Source of the DNA: Agapetus fuscipes | Taxonomy: Eukaryota > Arthropoda > Insecta > Trichoptera > Glossosomatidae | Reading direction: 5' to 3' | Assembly (NCBI GenBank): GCA_951799405.1 | Contig: OX637352.1 | Location: forward strand, 16,130,820 to 16,194,819 | DNA length: 64,000 bases | In this document: positions 63,470-64,000 of the stretch, piece by piece | Layout of the letters: the number at the start of each line of letters is the position of its first letter | Numbering within the stretch: the stretch's first letter is position 1 | Position numbers and translations under genes: made by a program | The notes under the pieces: generated by a model | Told to the model about the DNA's origin: nothing | Databases searched by the model: none | What the model saw: the letters and a program-made list of their open reading frames with translations, nothing else

Positions 63470-64000
63470 GACTTCTTTAGATGCAGTCACTCCAAAGGCA
63501 CTGATGCAAATGATTCTAGAAATTTGCTTGAGTTCAGTGCGTTTTAGAACTTCCCATGGTCCTCCAGCTCTCTCACATGATGAGGCAGGTGTTTCCAGGC
63601 CAGAGGACCAGCAACTGCAAACGCACACTCTCCAAACATAGTTTTTATTCGTCTTACCGGTTCTTCAATCCATGTTTTGGCCCTGGTTTCGGCCAAGCAC
63701 AGCCTTTTCACACTAGACGCATTCTGCCCAGATTGTTTATGGTTTGTCTATGAATTACTGGGTCAGAAGTCTCATAGACAAACATGGTTTGTCTATGAAT
63801 CCTAGGGGAATGTATGAAAGCTTAAACATAGTCTGTCTAGTAATCCATAGACAAACCATAAACAATCCAGGCAGAATGCGTCTATTGCTTGATTAGATCA
63901 ACGAGGTAATTAGGTGTTTTTTTCGATTACAACTTTATGGACCCTCGAGCATACTTTAAACTCAACCCACTCTGGGACACGGAGCCAGTGAAGCTTCTGC
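63470..64000 (-). mobile_element. CR1-like LINE (second family), C-terminal fragment, runs off the edge
   Basis: Parallel to 34430-34930, interrupted by a MITE at 63716-63881. Confidence 0.8.
63716..63881. mobile_element. MITE with ~42-bp TIRs, TA target duplication
   Basis: GACGCATTCTGCCCAGATTG mirrored at the right end with few mismatches; TA at 63714-63715 and 63882-63883. Inner TGGTTTGTCTATGAAT recurs. 166 bp. Confidence 0.85.

Overview
This is a repeat-rich arthropod nuclear sequence, almost certainly insect. The evidence is a complete insect-type glucose dehydrogenase (GMC oxidoreductase) gene split over ten coding exons, the 5' part of DDX1, TCAGT-type arthropod initiators, R1-like and CR1-like LINEs, Penelope elements and tRNA-derived SINEs. 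Protein-coding DNA is only a few percent of the window. I cannot name the order.

Layout. 1-4.6 kb holds an RTE-like LINE with its 3' tail repeats and a Penelope-like element. 4.7-36.2 kb holds the GMC oxidoreductase gene on the + strand (643 codons, every splice junction in phase). Its introns are packed with repeats, including an apparently intact CR1-like LINE (16.8-20.1 kb, - strand), a nested intronless BTB-domain gene (28.8-29.2 kb, - strand) and a deleted pogo-type transposon (30.3-31.7 kb). 36.2-55.5 kb looks like a gene desert but holds three small genes that have to be assembled across short exons. Two are on the - strand (41.84-40.77 kb and 51.36-45.48 kb) and share one plan: a 52-nt signal-peptide coding exon of 17 codons plus 1 nt, a phase-1 intron, and one terminal exon coding a proline-rich repeat. 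The third (52.2-53.1 kb, + strand) is divergent to the second and codes a short acidic secreted protein. A second, broken CR1-like LINE sits in the intron of the upstream proline-rich gene. 55.5-63.4 kb holds DDX1 exons 1-6 (DEAD-box motif I and the SPRY insert); the gene runs off the right edge.

Mobile DNA. The commonest repeat is a ~250-bp segment that is the 3' tail of the RTE-like LINE, ending in (TTAGA)n, mostly as 5'-truncated solo tails. Two tRNA-derived SINEs (called A and B here) occur singly and as fixed A+B composites. SINE A carries the same 3' end as the CR1-like LINE, pointing to it as the mobilising partner. Hammerhead-ribozyme-like cores recur in Penelope-related fragments. 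Several MITEs have clean terminal inverted repeats and target-site duplications (hAT, Harbinger-like, TA-type), and there is one solo LTR.

The genes do not form one pathway. GMC, BTB and DDX1 look like independent neighbours. The two proline-rich genes look like tandem duplicates of one secreted-protein gene. All family assignments are from motifs read by eye; no database search was possible.
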